From Pseudonocardia sp. TRM90224 (GTDB lineage Bacteria > Actinomycetota > Actinomycetes > Mycobacteriales > Pseudonocardiaceae): DNA of 64,000 nucleotides. The notes beneath the pieces were generated by a model. That model did not search any database, was not told the origin of the DNA, and was given only the letters and a program-made list of their open reading frames with translations. How positions within the stretch are numbered: the stretch's first letter is position 1; the number at the start of each line of letters is the position of its first letter. A program made the translations under genes and the position numbers. The stretch spans positions 1 through 64,000 of the forward strand of contig NZ_JAJGSX010000015.1 in NCBI RefSeq assembly GCF_021245725.1. The letters run 5' to 3'. Of this stretch, positions 1 to 8,305 are shown piece after piece.

Positions 1-55
1 TGCCAGGAAAGCCACTTTCCTGTCCTGTGGTGCCAGGAAAGTGGCTTTCCTGGCA
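1..55. repeat. Family A palindromic element, copy 1
   Basis: Two arms, AGGAAAG-CCA-CTTTCCT and AGGAAAG-TGG-CTTTCCT, are reverse complements of each other, and each arm is itself a 7-bp hairpin with a 3-nt loop. The outer pairs here are TGCC/GGCA. The window edge cuts the left flank, so its gene context is unknown. Confidence 0.9.
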
Positions 56-108
56 ACGGGTGTGTTGCGCACGCATCAGGCTGGCGGGTTGATCGTGCCC
101 CCGGGTCC

Positions 109-173
109 GCGACATGGAACCTTGTGGCGGTCGTGCAACGTTGCAGGCCAGCCACAGGGTTCCATGTGGCGGC
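109..173. repeat. Family B palindromic element, copy 1
   Basis: The left arm GACATGGAACCTTGTGGC (111-128) pairs with GCCACAGGGTTCCATGTGGC (151-170) with few mismatches across a spacer of about 22 nt. The same design recurs at 13890-13949. It lies in a gene-free stretch. Confidence 0.7.
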
Positions 174-238
174 GGGTGAGCGGCCTCGTTAAGCCCACCC
201 GACCCTGGGCCGACCGCGACAGTTGCGTCGATTCACCT

Positions 239-289
239 GACAGCCACTTTCATGCAACGTGAGGGCCGGAAAGTGGCTTTCCTGCCCTC
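239..289. repeat. Family A element, copy 2 (left arm decayed)
   Basis: The right arm (263-287) is canonical. The left arm (239-254) keeps only GCCACTTTC and has lost the GGAAAG half. It lies about 195 bp beyond the 3' end of the minus-strand lipoprotein gene. Nothing coding is seen in 1-484. Confidence 0.65.
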
Positions 290-484
290 GCGTGCGCAAC
301 GCACACACCCAGCCGGCCACCACCGCCCCGTGCCCGCCGCGCCGTTCGTTCACCGACCCCACCGCGACCGTCCACCCGAGCGCCGCACCCATCACGGATT
401 CACATCCTCGTGGCAGCCCTCGGAGGGCCATGGCGCACTTTCCTGACCTCGCCCGCGGCGTGCCCCCGCGCGGGTTCGGGCTCG

Positions 485-1288
485 TCAGCGCGTGAGGCGG
501 CCGGTCTCCGTCCCGTCCGCGGCGAGCAGGACGAGGGTCTCGCCGTCGAGCCCGGCCCGGCGCGCGCCCGTGAGCCACGTGCCCACCGGGAGGTTGTCGC
601 ACCCGATGAGCGTCTGCTCCAGGAGGTCGGTCGCGAGCAGCGTGCCGTCCAGCGCGACGATCCACCGCCCGGCTGTTCGGTTGCAGCCGTCGGAGCCGGT
701 CCAGGTGCCGTCGGTGGCGAAGTCGAGGAACGGTTGCGAGTCGGTCTTGCGCTCCGGTGTCCAGCGGCCCGCCAGCGCGGCCGGCGACACCGGTCGCAGG
801 TGCTGTGGCAGCGGCGCGGGTCGGCCCCACTCCGCTCGCACCTCGTCGGTGACGGTCGACGCCGGGGTCGGCTCGTACTCGGGCGGCGGTGCGTCCGACG
901 CGACAAGTCGGGCGGCGACGGTGCCGTCCGCGCCGGTCAGCATGCGTTCGGTGCCGTTGATGCTCACCTTGGTCGCCTTGGTGACCCATTCCGGCACGGC
1001 CTTGCGGCACCCGCTCGTCATGGTGACGCCGGCGATCAGGTCGCCCGTCCACCCGGCCCGCCACGGCCCGCCGAACTGCAGGCAGTCGTCGATCACGGTG
1101 AACCGGCCGGCCCACACGTGCACCACCGCCCCGTCGCCGTAGCCGGCGTCGTGCACGGTCCACGTCCCGACCAGCTGTAGCGGGTCGGGGTTCGCGGAGA
1201 TGCCGGGTGCAGCGGCGGCTGGGGGCGGTTGGCCGCAGGCCCCCGTGAGCAGGGCCAGCGCGGCGAGCAGGGCGAGGCGGAGCTTCAT
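485..1288 (-). CDS. META-domain lipoprotein
   Basis: Predicted 267-residue exported lipoprotein. The N-terminus has two basic residues, a hydrophobic stretch and a lipobox-like LTGAC, so it should be lipid-anchored on the outer face of the membrane. The C-terminal third carries the META/HslJ-type signature (GSDGCNRTAGRW), a fold often linked to heat or drug stress, though no function can be assigned. The upstream half, rich in Trp and Gly, looks like a divergent second META-like repeat. The start is the ATG just before the signal peptide; a longer frame to 1369 would put a Cys-rich non-signal stretch in front and is less likely. It stands alone, divergent from the homogentisate operon. Confidence 0.8.
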   Translation of the reverse strand: MKLRLALLAALALLTGACGQPPPAAAAPGISANPDPLQLVGTWTVHDAGYGDGAVVHVWAGRFTVIDDCLQFGGPWRAGWTGDLIAGVTMTSGCRKAVPEWVTKATKVSINGTERMLTGADGTVAARLVASDAPPPEYEPTPASTVTDEVRAEWGRPAPLPQHLRPVSPAALAGRWTPERKTDSQPFLDFATDGTWTGSDGCNRTAGRWIVALDGTLLATDLLEQTLIGCDNLPVGTWLTGARRAGLDGETLVLLAADGTETGRLTR

Positions 1289-1364
1289 GCGGGGAGGACG
1301 AACACAGCCACCCGACGGGTTGCACGGGATTCCGATTCCGCCGTCGCAGGCGTAGCATCCGGTT

Positions 1365-1378
1365 GTCAAAGCTTTGAC
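1365..1378. promoter_or_regulatory. Perfect palindrome GTCAAAGCTTTGAC, likely operator of the hmg operon
   Basis: A perfect 14-bp dyad lies 15-28 bp upstream of the MBL-hydrolase start (ATG 1393), just before its GGAGG ribosome site. The position fits a repressor operator for the 1393-6415 operon. No regulator gene is adjacent, so the cognate protein is unknown. Confidence 0.6.
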
Positions 1379-1392
1379 TACTTGGAGGCGGG

Positions 1393-2358
1393 ATGTCAGC
1401 GAAGCCGTTCGCGTCCTCGGGCGACCTGGCCGAGAAGGAGCAGACGCTGGAGGTGCTCGCCGACGGCGTCTACGCGCTGACGGCCGAGGGTGACCCGAAC
1501 GTCGGGGCGATCGAGGGGGAGGACTTCCTCGTCTGCTTCGAGGCGATGGCGACGCCGGTCGCGGCCGGCAAGTGGCTGGCCAGGTTGCGCGAGCACACGG
1601 ACAAGCCCGTCCGTTACCTCGTGCTGAGCCACTACCACGCGGTTCGGGTCCTCGGCGCCTCCGCGTTCGGCGCCGAGGTGATCGTCGCGCACGAGAACAC
1701 CCGCGCGCTCGTCGCCGAAAGAGGCAAGCAGGACTGGGCGTCGGAGTTCGCGCGCATGCCGCGGCTCGCCGAGCAGGCCGACTCGGTGCCCGGCCTGACG
1801 TGGCCCACCCTCACGTTCTCCGACCGGCTGACGATCGACCTCGGCGGCGACCGCGGCGATCTCGTCCTGCAGTACTGCGGGCGCGGCCACACCGAGGGCG
1901 ACATCGTCGGCTGGCTGCCCCGCCACAAGATCCTCTTCGCCGGCGACCTCGTCGAGGCGGAGGCCGCGCTCTACACCGGCGACGCGTTCCACCGCGACTG
2001 GACGGGCGGCACGCTCGACCGGGTGCAGGCGTTCGGGGCGGAGGCGCTCATCGGCGGTCGGGGCGCAGTCAGCCGTGGCCGTGCTGCGGTCGACTCGGCG
2101 ATCGCGCAGACCCGGAACTTCCTCGACGTCATGATCAGGGAGGTCGGCGCGGCCCAGGCGCGCGGCGGCACCCTGAGGGACGCCTTCGAGGCCTGCCACG
2201 CCGCGCTCGACGAGCAGTACGGGCGCTGGCCGATCTTCGAGCACTGCCTCCCGTTCGACGTCTCCCGGCTGTGGGACGAGCTCGCCGGCGTCGAGCGGCC
2301 CGTCATCTGGACCGCGGAACGCGACCAGGAAGTCTGGGCGCAGCTGCAGGGCGGGTGA
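1393..2358 (+). CDS. MBL-fold metallo-hydrolase, first gene of the homogentisate operon
   Basis: 321-residue metallo-beta-lactamase-fold protein with a well-placed GGAGG before the ATG. The usual HxHxDH metal motif is altered: residues 80-85 read HYHAVR, so the Asp and third His are missing. The downstream ligands look intact (GRGHTEGD at 163-170 and AGD at 183-185). It may therefore bind one metal or have changed chemistry. The stop is one base before the GTG of the FAD monooxygenase, so the two are co-transcribed with hmgA and fahA. That context suggests hydrolysis of an aromatic or acyl intermediate. The substrate is unknown. Confidence 0.8.
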   Translation: MSAKPFASSGDLAEKEQTLEVLADGVYALTAEGDPNVGAIEGEDFLVCFEAMATPVAAGKWLARLREHTDKPVRYLVLSHYHAVRVLGASAFGAEVIVAHENTRALVAERGKQDWASEFARMPRLAEQADSVPGLTWPTLTFSDRLTIDLGGDRGDLVLQYCGRGHTEGDIVGWLPRHKILFAGDLVEAEAALYTGDAFHRDWTGGTLDRVQAFGAEALIGGRGAVSRGRAAVDSAIAQTRNFLDVMIREVGAAQARGGTLRDAFEACHAALDEQYGRWPIFEHCLPFDVSRLWDELAGVERPVIWTAERDQEVWAQLQGG

Positions 2359-2359
2359 C

Positions 2360-4066
2360 GTGGACCCCGTCATAATAGTGGGGAACGGACCCGTCGGGCA
2401 GACCGCGGCGTTGCTGCTCGCGCGCTGGGGCGTGCCGTGCGTGGTGCTGGACCGCCGTCCCGAGCGGGACGTGATCGGGTCGAAGGCCATCTGCCAGCAC
2501 CGCGATGTGATCGACATCTGGGCGGCGGTCGGCGTGGGGGAGCAGGTGGCGCGGGAGGGCGTCACGTGGTCGACCGCGCGCACGTTCCACCAGGGCGCCG
2601 AGCTGTTCAGCTACACCCTGACCGACCCGGGCCGTTCGCCGTTCCCGCCGTTCGTCAACCTGTCGCAGAGCCGGACGGAGGAGCTGCTCGATGCGGCCGT
2701 CGGCGCTGAACCGTTGATCGACGTCCGGTGGGGCTGCGAGGTAACAGGCATCACGCAGGACAGCGCCGGCGTGACCGTCGAGTGCGGTTCCGTGGGCGTG
2801 CGCGGCCCGTACGCGATCCTGTGCGCCGGCGCGAGCTGCGGCGAGCTGCGCAGGCAGCTGGGGGTGACGTTCGAGGGTGAGTCGTTCGACGACCGCTTCC
2901 TGATCTGCGACATCAAGGCCGACCTCGCAGGGTGGGCGACCGAGCGGCGGTTCCACTTCGATCCGAGCTGGAACCCGGGCCGGCAGGTGCTGATCCACCC
3001 GACGCCCGGCTCGACGTTCCGCATCGACTGGCAGGTCGCCGCGGGGTACGACCTCGAGGCCGAAGCCGCGTCAGGAGCGCTCGACGCCCGGATCAGGGCC
3101 GTGATCGGGGAGACGGCGTACGAGATCGTCTGGATGTCGGTGTACCGGTTCCACTCGCGGTGCGTCGACCGGATGCGGGTGGGGCGGGTGCTGCTCGCGG
3201 GCGACGCCGCGCACCTGATGTCCCCGTTCGGGGCGCGCGGGCTGAACTCCGGGGTGGCGGACGCGGAGAACGCGGCCTGGAAGCTCGCCTACCTGCTGCG
3301 CGGCTGGGCGGGGCCGGAGCTGCTGGAGAGCTACCACGCCGAGCGGCACGCGGCCGCTGCGGAGAACATCGCCGTCACCACCGCGACCATGGACTTCCTG
3401 GTGCCGCCGGACGCGCCGCGCAAGGCGCACCGGACGGACGTGCTCACCCGCGCCGCCGCCGACCCCGCCGTCCGCGCGCAGGTCGACTCCGGCCGGCTCT
3501 ACGAGCCGTTCTGGTACGTCGACTCGCCGCTGACCACACCCGACCCGGGCCGCCCCTTCGCCGGCCGGCCGCCGCGCGGGCAGTCCCCGCCGCCGGGGCC
3601 GGGCACGCTCGTGCCGGACACGCCGCTGACCGACGGAACCAACAAGACCGACGGCACCGACGGCGCGCCCGGGAAGGGCAGGAAAGCCACTTTCCTGCCC
3701 CCAGAGGGCCGGAAAGTGGCTTTCCTGCCCTCGCCGCGCAGCGGCAGCCGCCTCCGGGAGGTGGCGCGCGACGGGTTCCTGCTCCTCGCCGCCCCGGACG
3801 TCGACCCGGCGGAGCTCGCGGCCGCCGCGGAGGCCGCCACCGGGCCGGTCCGGGTGCTCGCGCTCGATGCGGTCGACCCCACCGGTGAGCTGCTCGGCGC
3901 CGGCAGCGGCGAGGTGTTCGTCGTCCGGCCCGATGCGCACATCGCCGCCGTCGTCCCGACCGCCGCCGTCGCGGAGGCGCTCGGTCGCGCCCTGGGCGGC
4001 CCGCACCATCCCGTTCCTGCAGATCGCGAGGAGGTCAACGATGGCGTACTACCGCAGCACCGGTGA
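2360..4066 (+). CDS. FAD-dependent aromatic monooxygenase carrying an in-frame palindromic repeat
   Basis: 568-residue flavoprotein hydroxylase of the PHBH/MhpA type. The Rossmann motif GNGPVG is at residues 8-13, with D31 closing the first beta-alpha-beta unit, and the flavin-binding GD is at 281-282 (LLAGDAAHLMSPFGARGLN). The C-terminal region resembles the thioredoxin-like tail of this family. Between the two, residues 439-458 (GRKATFLP, then GRKVAFLPS) are encoded entirely by a family A repeat without breaking the frame. It starts at GTG 2360 and overlaps hmgA by 26 bp. Lying directly before homogentisate dioxygenase, it could make homogentisate from 3-hydroxyphenylacetate; this is inference. 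Confidence 0.85.
   Translation: MDPVIIVGNGPVGQTAALLLARWGVPCVVLDRRPERDVIGSKAICQHRDVIDIWAAVGVGEQVAREGVTWSTARTFHQGAELFSYTLTDPGRSPFPPFVNLSQSRTEELLDAAVGAEPLIDVRWGCEVTGITQDSAGVTVECGSVGVRGPYAILCAGASCGELRRQLGVTFEGESFDDRFLICDIKADLAGWATERRFHFDPSWNPGRQVLIHPTPGSTFRIDWQVAAGYDLEAEAASGALDARIRAVIGETAYEIVWMSVYRFHSRCVDRMRVGRVLLAGDAAHLMSPFGARGLNSGVADAENAAWKLAYLLRGWAGPELLESYHAERHAAAAENIAVTTATMDFLVPPDAPRKAHRTDVLTRAAADPAVRAQVDSGRLYEPFWYVDSPLTTPDPGRPFAGRPPRGQSPPPGPGTLVPDTPLTDGTNKTDGTDGAPGKGRKATFLPPEGRKVAFLPSPRSGSRLREVARDGFLLLAAPDVDPAELAAAAEAATGPVRVLALDAVDPTGELLGAGSGEVFVVRPDAHIAAVVPTAAVAEALGRALGGPHHPVPADREEVNDGVLPQHR
3674..3732. repeat. Family A element, copy 3, inside the monooxygenase gene
   Basis: A full canonical element, with GGGCAGGAAAG outer pairing, lies within the coding sequence and is translated in frame as a 20-residue linker. 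It sits at a domain boundary next to a low-complexity TDGT/KTDG-rich segment, which may explain why it is tolerated. Confidence 0.92.
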
Positions 4067-5240
4067 GATCCCACCGAAGCGGCACACGCAGCACCGCGCA
4101 CCCGACGGCGGGCTCTACCGCGAGGAGCTGATGGGGGAGGAGGGCTTCTCCTCCGACTCGTCGCTGCTCTACCACACCGGTGTGCCCTCGGCGATCGTCG
4201 ACGCCACGCCGTGGGAGCTGCCCGACCAGCGCACCACGGAGAACCGGCCGTTGCTCCCGCGCCACCTCAAGCTGCACGACCTGTTCCCCGGCGAGGAGTG
4301 GAAGCGCGCCGACGTCGTCACCGGGCGCAGGCTCGTCCTCGGCAACGCCGACGTGCGGATCTCCTACGTCGTGGCGGGGGAGTCGTCGCCGCTGTACCGC
4401 AACGCGGTCGGCGACGAGTGCGTCTACGTGGAGGCCGGGGAGGCGGTCGTCGAGACGGTGTTCGGCACGCTCACGGCGCGCCAGGGCGATTACGTGATCC
4501 TGCCGAGGGCGACCACCCACCGCTGGGTCCCGACCGGCGGCGAGCCGCTGCGTTGCTACGCGATCGAGGCGAACTCGCACATCGCGCCGCCCAAGCGCTA
4601 CCTCTCGCGGTTCGGGCAGCTGCTGGAGCACGCCCCCTACTGCGAGCGCGACCTGCACGGGCCCGCCGAGCCGTTGGTGGTCGAAGGCGAGGACGTCGAG
4701 GTGCTGGTCAAGCACCGGGGTTCCCGGGGCATCACCGGCACGCGGTACGTCTACCCGACGCACCCGTTCGACGTCGTCGGCTGGGACGGCTGCCTCTACC
4801 CGTACACGTTCAACGTCTCCGACTTCGAGCCGATCACCGGGCGGGTGCACCAGCCGCCGCCGGCGCACCAGGTGTTCGAGGCGCAGAACTTCGTGATCTG
4901 CAACTTCGTGCCGCGCAAGGTCGACTACCACCCGCTGGCCGTTCCGGTGCCGTACTACCACTCCAACGTCGACTCCGACGAGGTCATGTTCTACTGCGGC
5001 GGCAACTACGAGGCGCGCAAGGGTTCCGGGATCACACAGGGCTCGATCAGCCTGCATCCCGGCGGGCACTCGCACGGCCCGCAGCCCTCGGCGATCGAGC
5101 GGTCGCTCGGCGCGGAGTTCTTCGACGAGCTGGCCGTGATGGTCGACACCTTCCGCCCGCTGGAGCTGGGTGAGGGCGGCACCGCGAGCGAGGACCCGGC
5201 GTACGCGTGGACGTGGGCAGGACGGGGACCGAACGCATGA
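4041..5240 (+). CDS. hmgA: Homogentisate 1,2-dioxygenase
   Basis: 399-residue non-heme iron dioxygenase that opens the ring of homogentisate to maleylacetoacetate in tyrosine/phenylacetate catabolism. It begins MAYYRSTGEIPPKRHTQH, typical of bacterial HmgA, behind a strong GAGGAGG site. The metal region is visible at HSNVDSDE (307-314) and GGHSHG (341-346, H343 and H345). The length is close to actinobacterial homologues. The start overlaps the monooxygenase end, and the stop overlaps the fahA start (ATGA), which implies translational coupling. Confidence 0.95.
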   Translation: MAYYRSTGEIPPKRHTQHRAPDGGLYREELMGEEGFSSDSSLLYHTGVPSAIVDATPWELPDQRTTENRPLLPRHLKLHDLFPGEEWKRADVVTGRRLVLGNADVRISYVVAGESSPLYRNAVGDECVYVEAGEAVVETVFGTLTARQGDYVILPRATTHRWVPTGGEPLRCYAIEANSHIAPPKRYLSRFGQLLEHAPYCERDLHGPAEPLVVEGEDVEVLVKHRGSRGITGTRYVYPTHPFDVVGWDGCLYPYTFNVSDFEPITGRVHQPPPAHQVFEAQNFVICNFVPRKVDYHPLAVPVPYYHSNVDSDEVMFYCGGNYEARKGSGITQGSISLHPGGHSHGPQPSAIERSLGAEFFDELAVMVDTFRPLELGEGGTASEDPAYAWTWAGRGPNA

Positions 5241-6415
5241 CCACCGGAACGACAGCCGGCTTCGGGCTGGAGAACCTTCCCTACGGCGTCTTCAGCCACG
5301 GCGACGACCGGCGCCGGATCGGGGTCGCGTACGGCGACGCCGTGCTCGACGTCGGCGCGGCCGCGGCCGGTGGCCCGTTCGAGGCGCTGCTCGCCGCCCC
5401 GGTGCTGAACCCGCTGCTCGCGGCAGGCCGCGCCACCTGGACGGCGGTGCGGGCCGCGATCACGGAGTGGCTACGTGATCCCGTGACGAGCGCTCACCTC
5501 GTCCCACGCTCCGAGGTGACGCTGCACCTGCCGTTCGAGGTCGGCGACTACGTCGACTTCTACTCCAGCGAGCAGCACGCGACGAACGTCGGGAAGATCT
5601 TCCGCCCGGATTCCGCCGCGCTCACGCCCAACTGGAAGCACCTGCCGATCGGCTACCACGGCCGGTCCGGGTCGATCGTCGTCTCCGGGACGCCCGTCGT
5701 GCGCCCGAAGGGGCAGCGCAAGGGTCCGCAGGATCCGGCGCCGGTGTTCGGCCCGTCGGTGCGGCTGGACATCGAGACGGAGGTCGGGTTCGTCGTCGGC
5801 GCAGGTTCCCCGCTCGGCTCGACGGTGCCGGTGGAGGACTTCGCCGAGCACGTGTTCGGGGTGTTCCTGCTGAACGACTGGTCCGCGCGGGATCTGCAGG
5901 CCTGGGAGTACGTGCCGCTCGGGCCGTTCCTCGGCAAGTCGTTCGCCACGTCGATCTCGCCGTGGGTCGTCCCGCTCGACGCGCTGCAGGCCGCGCGGGT
6001 CGCGCCGCCCGCCCGCGACCCGGAGCCGCTGCCGTACCTGCGCGACAACGGCGACTGGGGGCTCGACCTCGCCATCGAGGTGCGGCTCAACGGGCACCTC
6101 GTCTCCTCGCCGCCGTTCGCCGGGATGTACTGGACGCCCGCGCAGCAGCTCGCGCACATGACGATCAACGGGGCGCCGACCCGCCCTGGCGACGTCTACG
6201 CGTCCGGGACGGTCAGCGGCGCCAGCAAGCAGGAATACGGCTCGTTGCTGGAGATGAGCTGGGGCGGCGCGGAGCCCCTGACCCTGCCCGACGGGACCAC
6301 CCGCACGTTCCTGGAGGACGGCGACGAGATCGTCATCTCCGCGACGGCACCCGGCCCCGACGGCTCCCGCATCGCCTTCGGCGAGGTGGCCGGCCGCATC
6401 GAGCCGGCCACCTGA
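5237..6415 (+). CDS. fahA: Fumarylacetoacetase
   Basis: 392-residue enzyme that cleaves fumarylacetoacetate to fumarate and acetoacetate, the last step of homogentisate breakdown. Family hallmarks seen: DYVDFYSSEQHATNVGKIF, the HLPIGYHGR segment, and the metal/catalytic blocks DIETEVGFVVG and LNDWSARDLQAWE. The ATG overlaps the hmgA stop by 4 bp. No maleylacetoacetate isomerase gene is in the window, so isomerisation must be encoded elsewhere or be non-enzymatic. Confidence 0.95.
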   Translation: MTTGTTAGFGLENLPYGVFSHGDDRRRIGVAYGDAVLDVGAAAAGGPFEALLAAPVLNPLLAAGRATWTAVRAAITEWLRDPVTSAHLVPRSEVTLHLPFEVGDYVDFYSSEQHATNVGKIFRPDSAALTPNWKHLPIGYHGRSGSIVVSGTPVVRPKGQRKGPQDPAPVFGPSVRLDIETEVGFVVGAGSPLGSTVPVEDFAEHVFGVFLLNDWSARDLQAWEYVPLGPFLGKSFATSISPWVVPLDALQAARVAPPARDPEPLPYLRDNGDWGLDLAIEVRLNGHLVSSPPFAGMYWTPAQQLAHMTINGAPTRPGDVYASGTVSGASKQEYGSLLEMSWGGAEPLTLPDGTTRTFLEDGDEIVISATAPGPDGSRIAFGEVAGRIEPAT

Positions 6416-6439
6416 CCCGCGCGGGGCACGGGAAGGGAG

Positions 6440-6494
6440 TGCCGGGAAAGCCACCTTCCCGGCGTGTGGGGCCGGGAACGTGGCTTTCCCGGCA
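6440..6494. repeat. Family A element, copy 4 (GCCGGG variant)
   Basis: The arms read GCCGGGAAAGCCACCTTCCCGGC and, in the other orientation, GCCGGGAACGTGGCTTTCCCGGC. Relative to other copies both sides changed together (CAGG/CCTG to CGGG/CCCG), a compensatory pattern that keeps the stem. It lies 25 bp after fahA and could end that operon's transcript. Confidence 0.9.
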
Positions 6495-6540
6495 ACGTGT
6501 GCGTCCCGCACCCATCTCGCCGGCGTCTCGGGGTGCGTGT

Positions 6541-6599
6541 GAGGGCAGGAAAGCCACTTTCCTGCCCTCACAGGGCCTGAACGTGGCTTTCCTGCCCTC
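6541..6599. repeat. Family A element, copy 5
   Basis: Canonical GAGGGCAGGAAAG outer arm with a GGGCCTGAACGTGG second arm carrying one mismatch. It is the second of two elements placed 47 bp apart between fahA and the PPOX gene. Confidence 0.9.
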
Positions 6600-6679
6600 C
6601 CGTCGGGTGTGGGTGGAATGCCGGGTGCGGTGCGTCGGGTTGAGGCGGATGGATCATCCGCAACCTCTCGGGAGCATTG

Positions 6680-7105
6680 ATGGCAAGCACGTCCCTCACC
6701 GACGCCGATCTCCGGTTCCTCGCCGGACCACGGCTGGGGTTCCTCACTGTCGCCCCGCGCAGCGAGACGGCATGGCCCGCGCCGCGGCCGGTGTGGTTCG
6801 AGGCCGCCGACGACGGCACGATCCAGCTCTTCTCCAGCGCCGAGTCGCCGAAGGTCCGGGCTGTCGAGGCCGAGCCGCGGGCGTCGCTCGTCGCGGCGAA
6901 CGCCGTCGGTGAGCCAGAGAACTGGGTTGCCGTCGTGGGCACGGCCACCGTGCACACCGACGGCGCGAGCGAGCTGGCCGCGCGGCTCGGCGCCCGCTAC
7001 TGGGACCTCGACGACCCGGCGCAGGCCGCGAACCTGAAGGGCATGGTCGAGTCGGACCTCGTCCGGATCGTGATCGAGCCGGAGCGGGTCACCCGATACG
7101 GGTGA
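6680..7105 (+). CDS. Pyridoxamine 5'-phosphate oxidase-fold (PPOX) protein
   Basis: 141-residue split-barrel flavin/F420-binding family protein, about the usual length for small stand-alone members. The N-terminal beta-barrel block (RLGFLTVAPRSETAWPAPRPVWF) and the VRIVIEPERVTRYG tail are typical. The substrate is unknown; related proteins reduce F420-linked substrates or bind heme or FMN. The ATG follows a GGGAG site; a TTG three bases earlier is the alternative start. It converges on the cysteine-rich small gene with only 3 bp between stops. Confidence 0.75.
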   Translation: MASTSLTDADLRFLAGPRLGFLTVAPRSETAWPAPRPVWFEAADDGTIQLFSSAESPKVRAVEAEPRASLVAANAVGEPENWVAVVGTATVHTDGASELAARLGARYWDLDDPAQAANLKGMVESDLVRIVIEPERVTRYG

Positions 7106-7108
7106 TCG

Positions 7109-7318
7109 TCAAAGTTTGGTGCAGCAGCCCGCGTTCACGATTTCGCAGTTGCTGTAGAGCCGCTTCCGGGTGTATGGGTAGACAGGCCCATTGATGTGAA
7201 TTCTGCATAGCCCATGCGTGCAATAATCGCGGTATTCGCATGCTCCTGCGCTGGCGTCTGCCTTGGGTACGAGGAGTGTGAGTAGTCTGTCGCTCATGCT
7301 CGCCAGGGCAAGTCTCAT
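7109..7318 (-). CDS. Small cysteine-rich protein (69 aa), possible secreted or peptide-precursor product
   Basis: Not a recognised family. From the ATG at 7318, which has an AGAGAGG site upstream, it encodes 69 residues. A leader-like segment (SDRLLTLLVPKADASAGA, about residues 9-26) is followed by a core with six cysteines (27, 33, 38, 58, 65, 66) rich in Tyr, Arg and Asn, ending GCCTKL. The surrounding 7.1-7.5 kb is much more AT-rich than the rest of the window, a sign of recent acquisition. Two readings are possible: an exported disulfide-bonded peptide, or a precursor peptide modified by an enzyme encoded elsewhere. No modifying enzyme or transporter is adjacent. A longer frame to 7429 exists but lacks a better start. 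Confidence 0.55.
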   Translation of the reverse strand: MRLALASMSDRLLTLLVPKADASAGACEYRDYCTHGLCRIHINGPVYPYTRKRLYSNCEIVNAGCCTKL

Positions 7319-7512
7319 GCCTGCTGCCTCTCTGTTCGTCCTCGGGTGCTCTCGTTCGAAAGCGTAGGTGCGGAGGTCATGGGCGCAAAGGGTGAACGGT
7401 AGGGCATTTGTCGGACATTCAGGGGACATCTGTGCCTAGATGTCGTGGGAATGTCTACCGCCGGAAACTGCGTCCTTGAATCGGCACTTTTCGGATTCGC
7501 GCGTCGAGCGGT

Positions 7513-8262
7513 TCACCCGTTACGGCTGATCCCGTCCAGCAGCAGCGCGAGCCCGGCGTCGAAGCGGTCGAGCGCGCGCTGCAGCGTGTACGGCCTGCCG
7601 GTCGCGGCGACGGCGAACCCGCCCGCCGCCTCGACGGCCGCGAGCCGCGGGAAGCGTTCGGCGGTCATGAGCTCGTCGAGCATGGGGAGGTGCGCGGCCC
7701 ACCACTCGTCGTCGCTGCGCCCGGTGCGCTCGGGCGCCTGCTCGGCCTCGACGACCTCGGCGGCGGCGCCTCGGACGTAGGCGTCGAGCGCGGCGATCGC
7801 CTGGACGGCCTGCGCCGCCGGTAGGTCGGGCAGGCCGAGCGTTGCGTCGTAGCGGGCCACGACGCCGGGCCCGAACACCGAGCGCGCGCTCGCGACCTGC
7901 AGCAGCCACGGGTGCTCGCGGTATCCGGCCAGCTCGGCGCGCGCGTACGCGTCGAGCGCCGCGCGCGGGTCGTCCCCGCGCACGGGCAGTGGCCGTGCGC
8001 CGACCACGGCATCGACCATCAGCTCCAGCAGCTCGGCCTTCCCCGGGACGTACGTGTAGAGCGATGCCGCGCCGACTCCGAGGTGCTGCGCGACCGCGCG
8101 CATCGACAGCGTCATGAGTCCCACGCGCGCGGCCAGTGTGAGCGCCGCGGCGACGATCTCGTCGAGCGTGCGGCCCTGCTTCGGTCCGCGCCGCGGTCCG
8201 GGGGCGGTGCGCCAGAGCAACGCCATCGTCCGTGCCGGGTCGCCGCGGCCCGCGTACTCCAT
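7513..8262 (-). CDS. TetR/AcrR-family transcriptional regulator
   Basis: 249-residue repressor. The helix-turn-helix is near residues 35-75 (DEIVAAALTLAARVGL, then MRAVAQHLGVGAASLYTYV), and a ligand domain with a TetR_C-type tail follows. It is divergent from the VOC gene at 8306 with a 43-bp gap holding short dyads, so it probably represses itself and the VOC/DinB pair. The unusually long N-terminal extension suggests an inner start may be used. Confidence 0.85.
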   Translation of the reverse strand: MEYAGRGDPARTMALLWRTAPGPRRGPKQGRTLDEIVAAALTLAARVGLMTLSMRAVAQHLGVGAASLYTYVPGKAELLELMVDAVVGARPLPVRGDDPRAALDAYARAELAGYREHPWLLQVASARSVFGPGVVARYDATLGLPDLPAAQAVQAIAALDAYVRGAAAEVVEAEQAPERTGRSDDEWWAAHLPMLDELMTAERFPRLAAVEAAGGFAVAATGRPYTLQRALDRFDAGLALLLDGISRNG

Positions 8263-8305
8263 CGCTGTCCTTCCGTCAAAACTCCGAACACTGTACGGTC
8301 TTTAC

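Noticed and set aside
41-495. Short open frames in the first 0.5 kb
   Set aside because: They run through palindromic repeats, lack ribosome sites and have no recognisable domain.
1393-2358. MBL gene as a pseudogene because of lost metal residues
   Set aside because: The frame is intact with a good ribosome site and the other motifs are kept; altered function is more likely than decay.
8114-8305. Upstream extension of the VOC protein
   Set aside because: The extra N-terminal part overlaps the divergent TetR gene and is Arg/Ser-rich; the GTG at 8306 starts the VOC fold directly.
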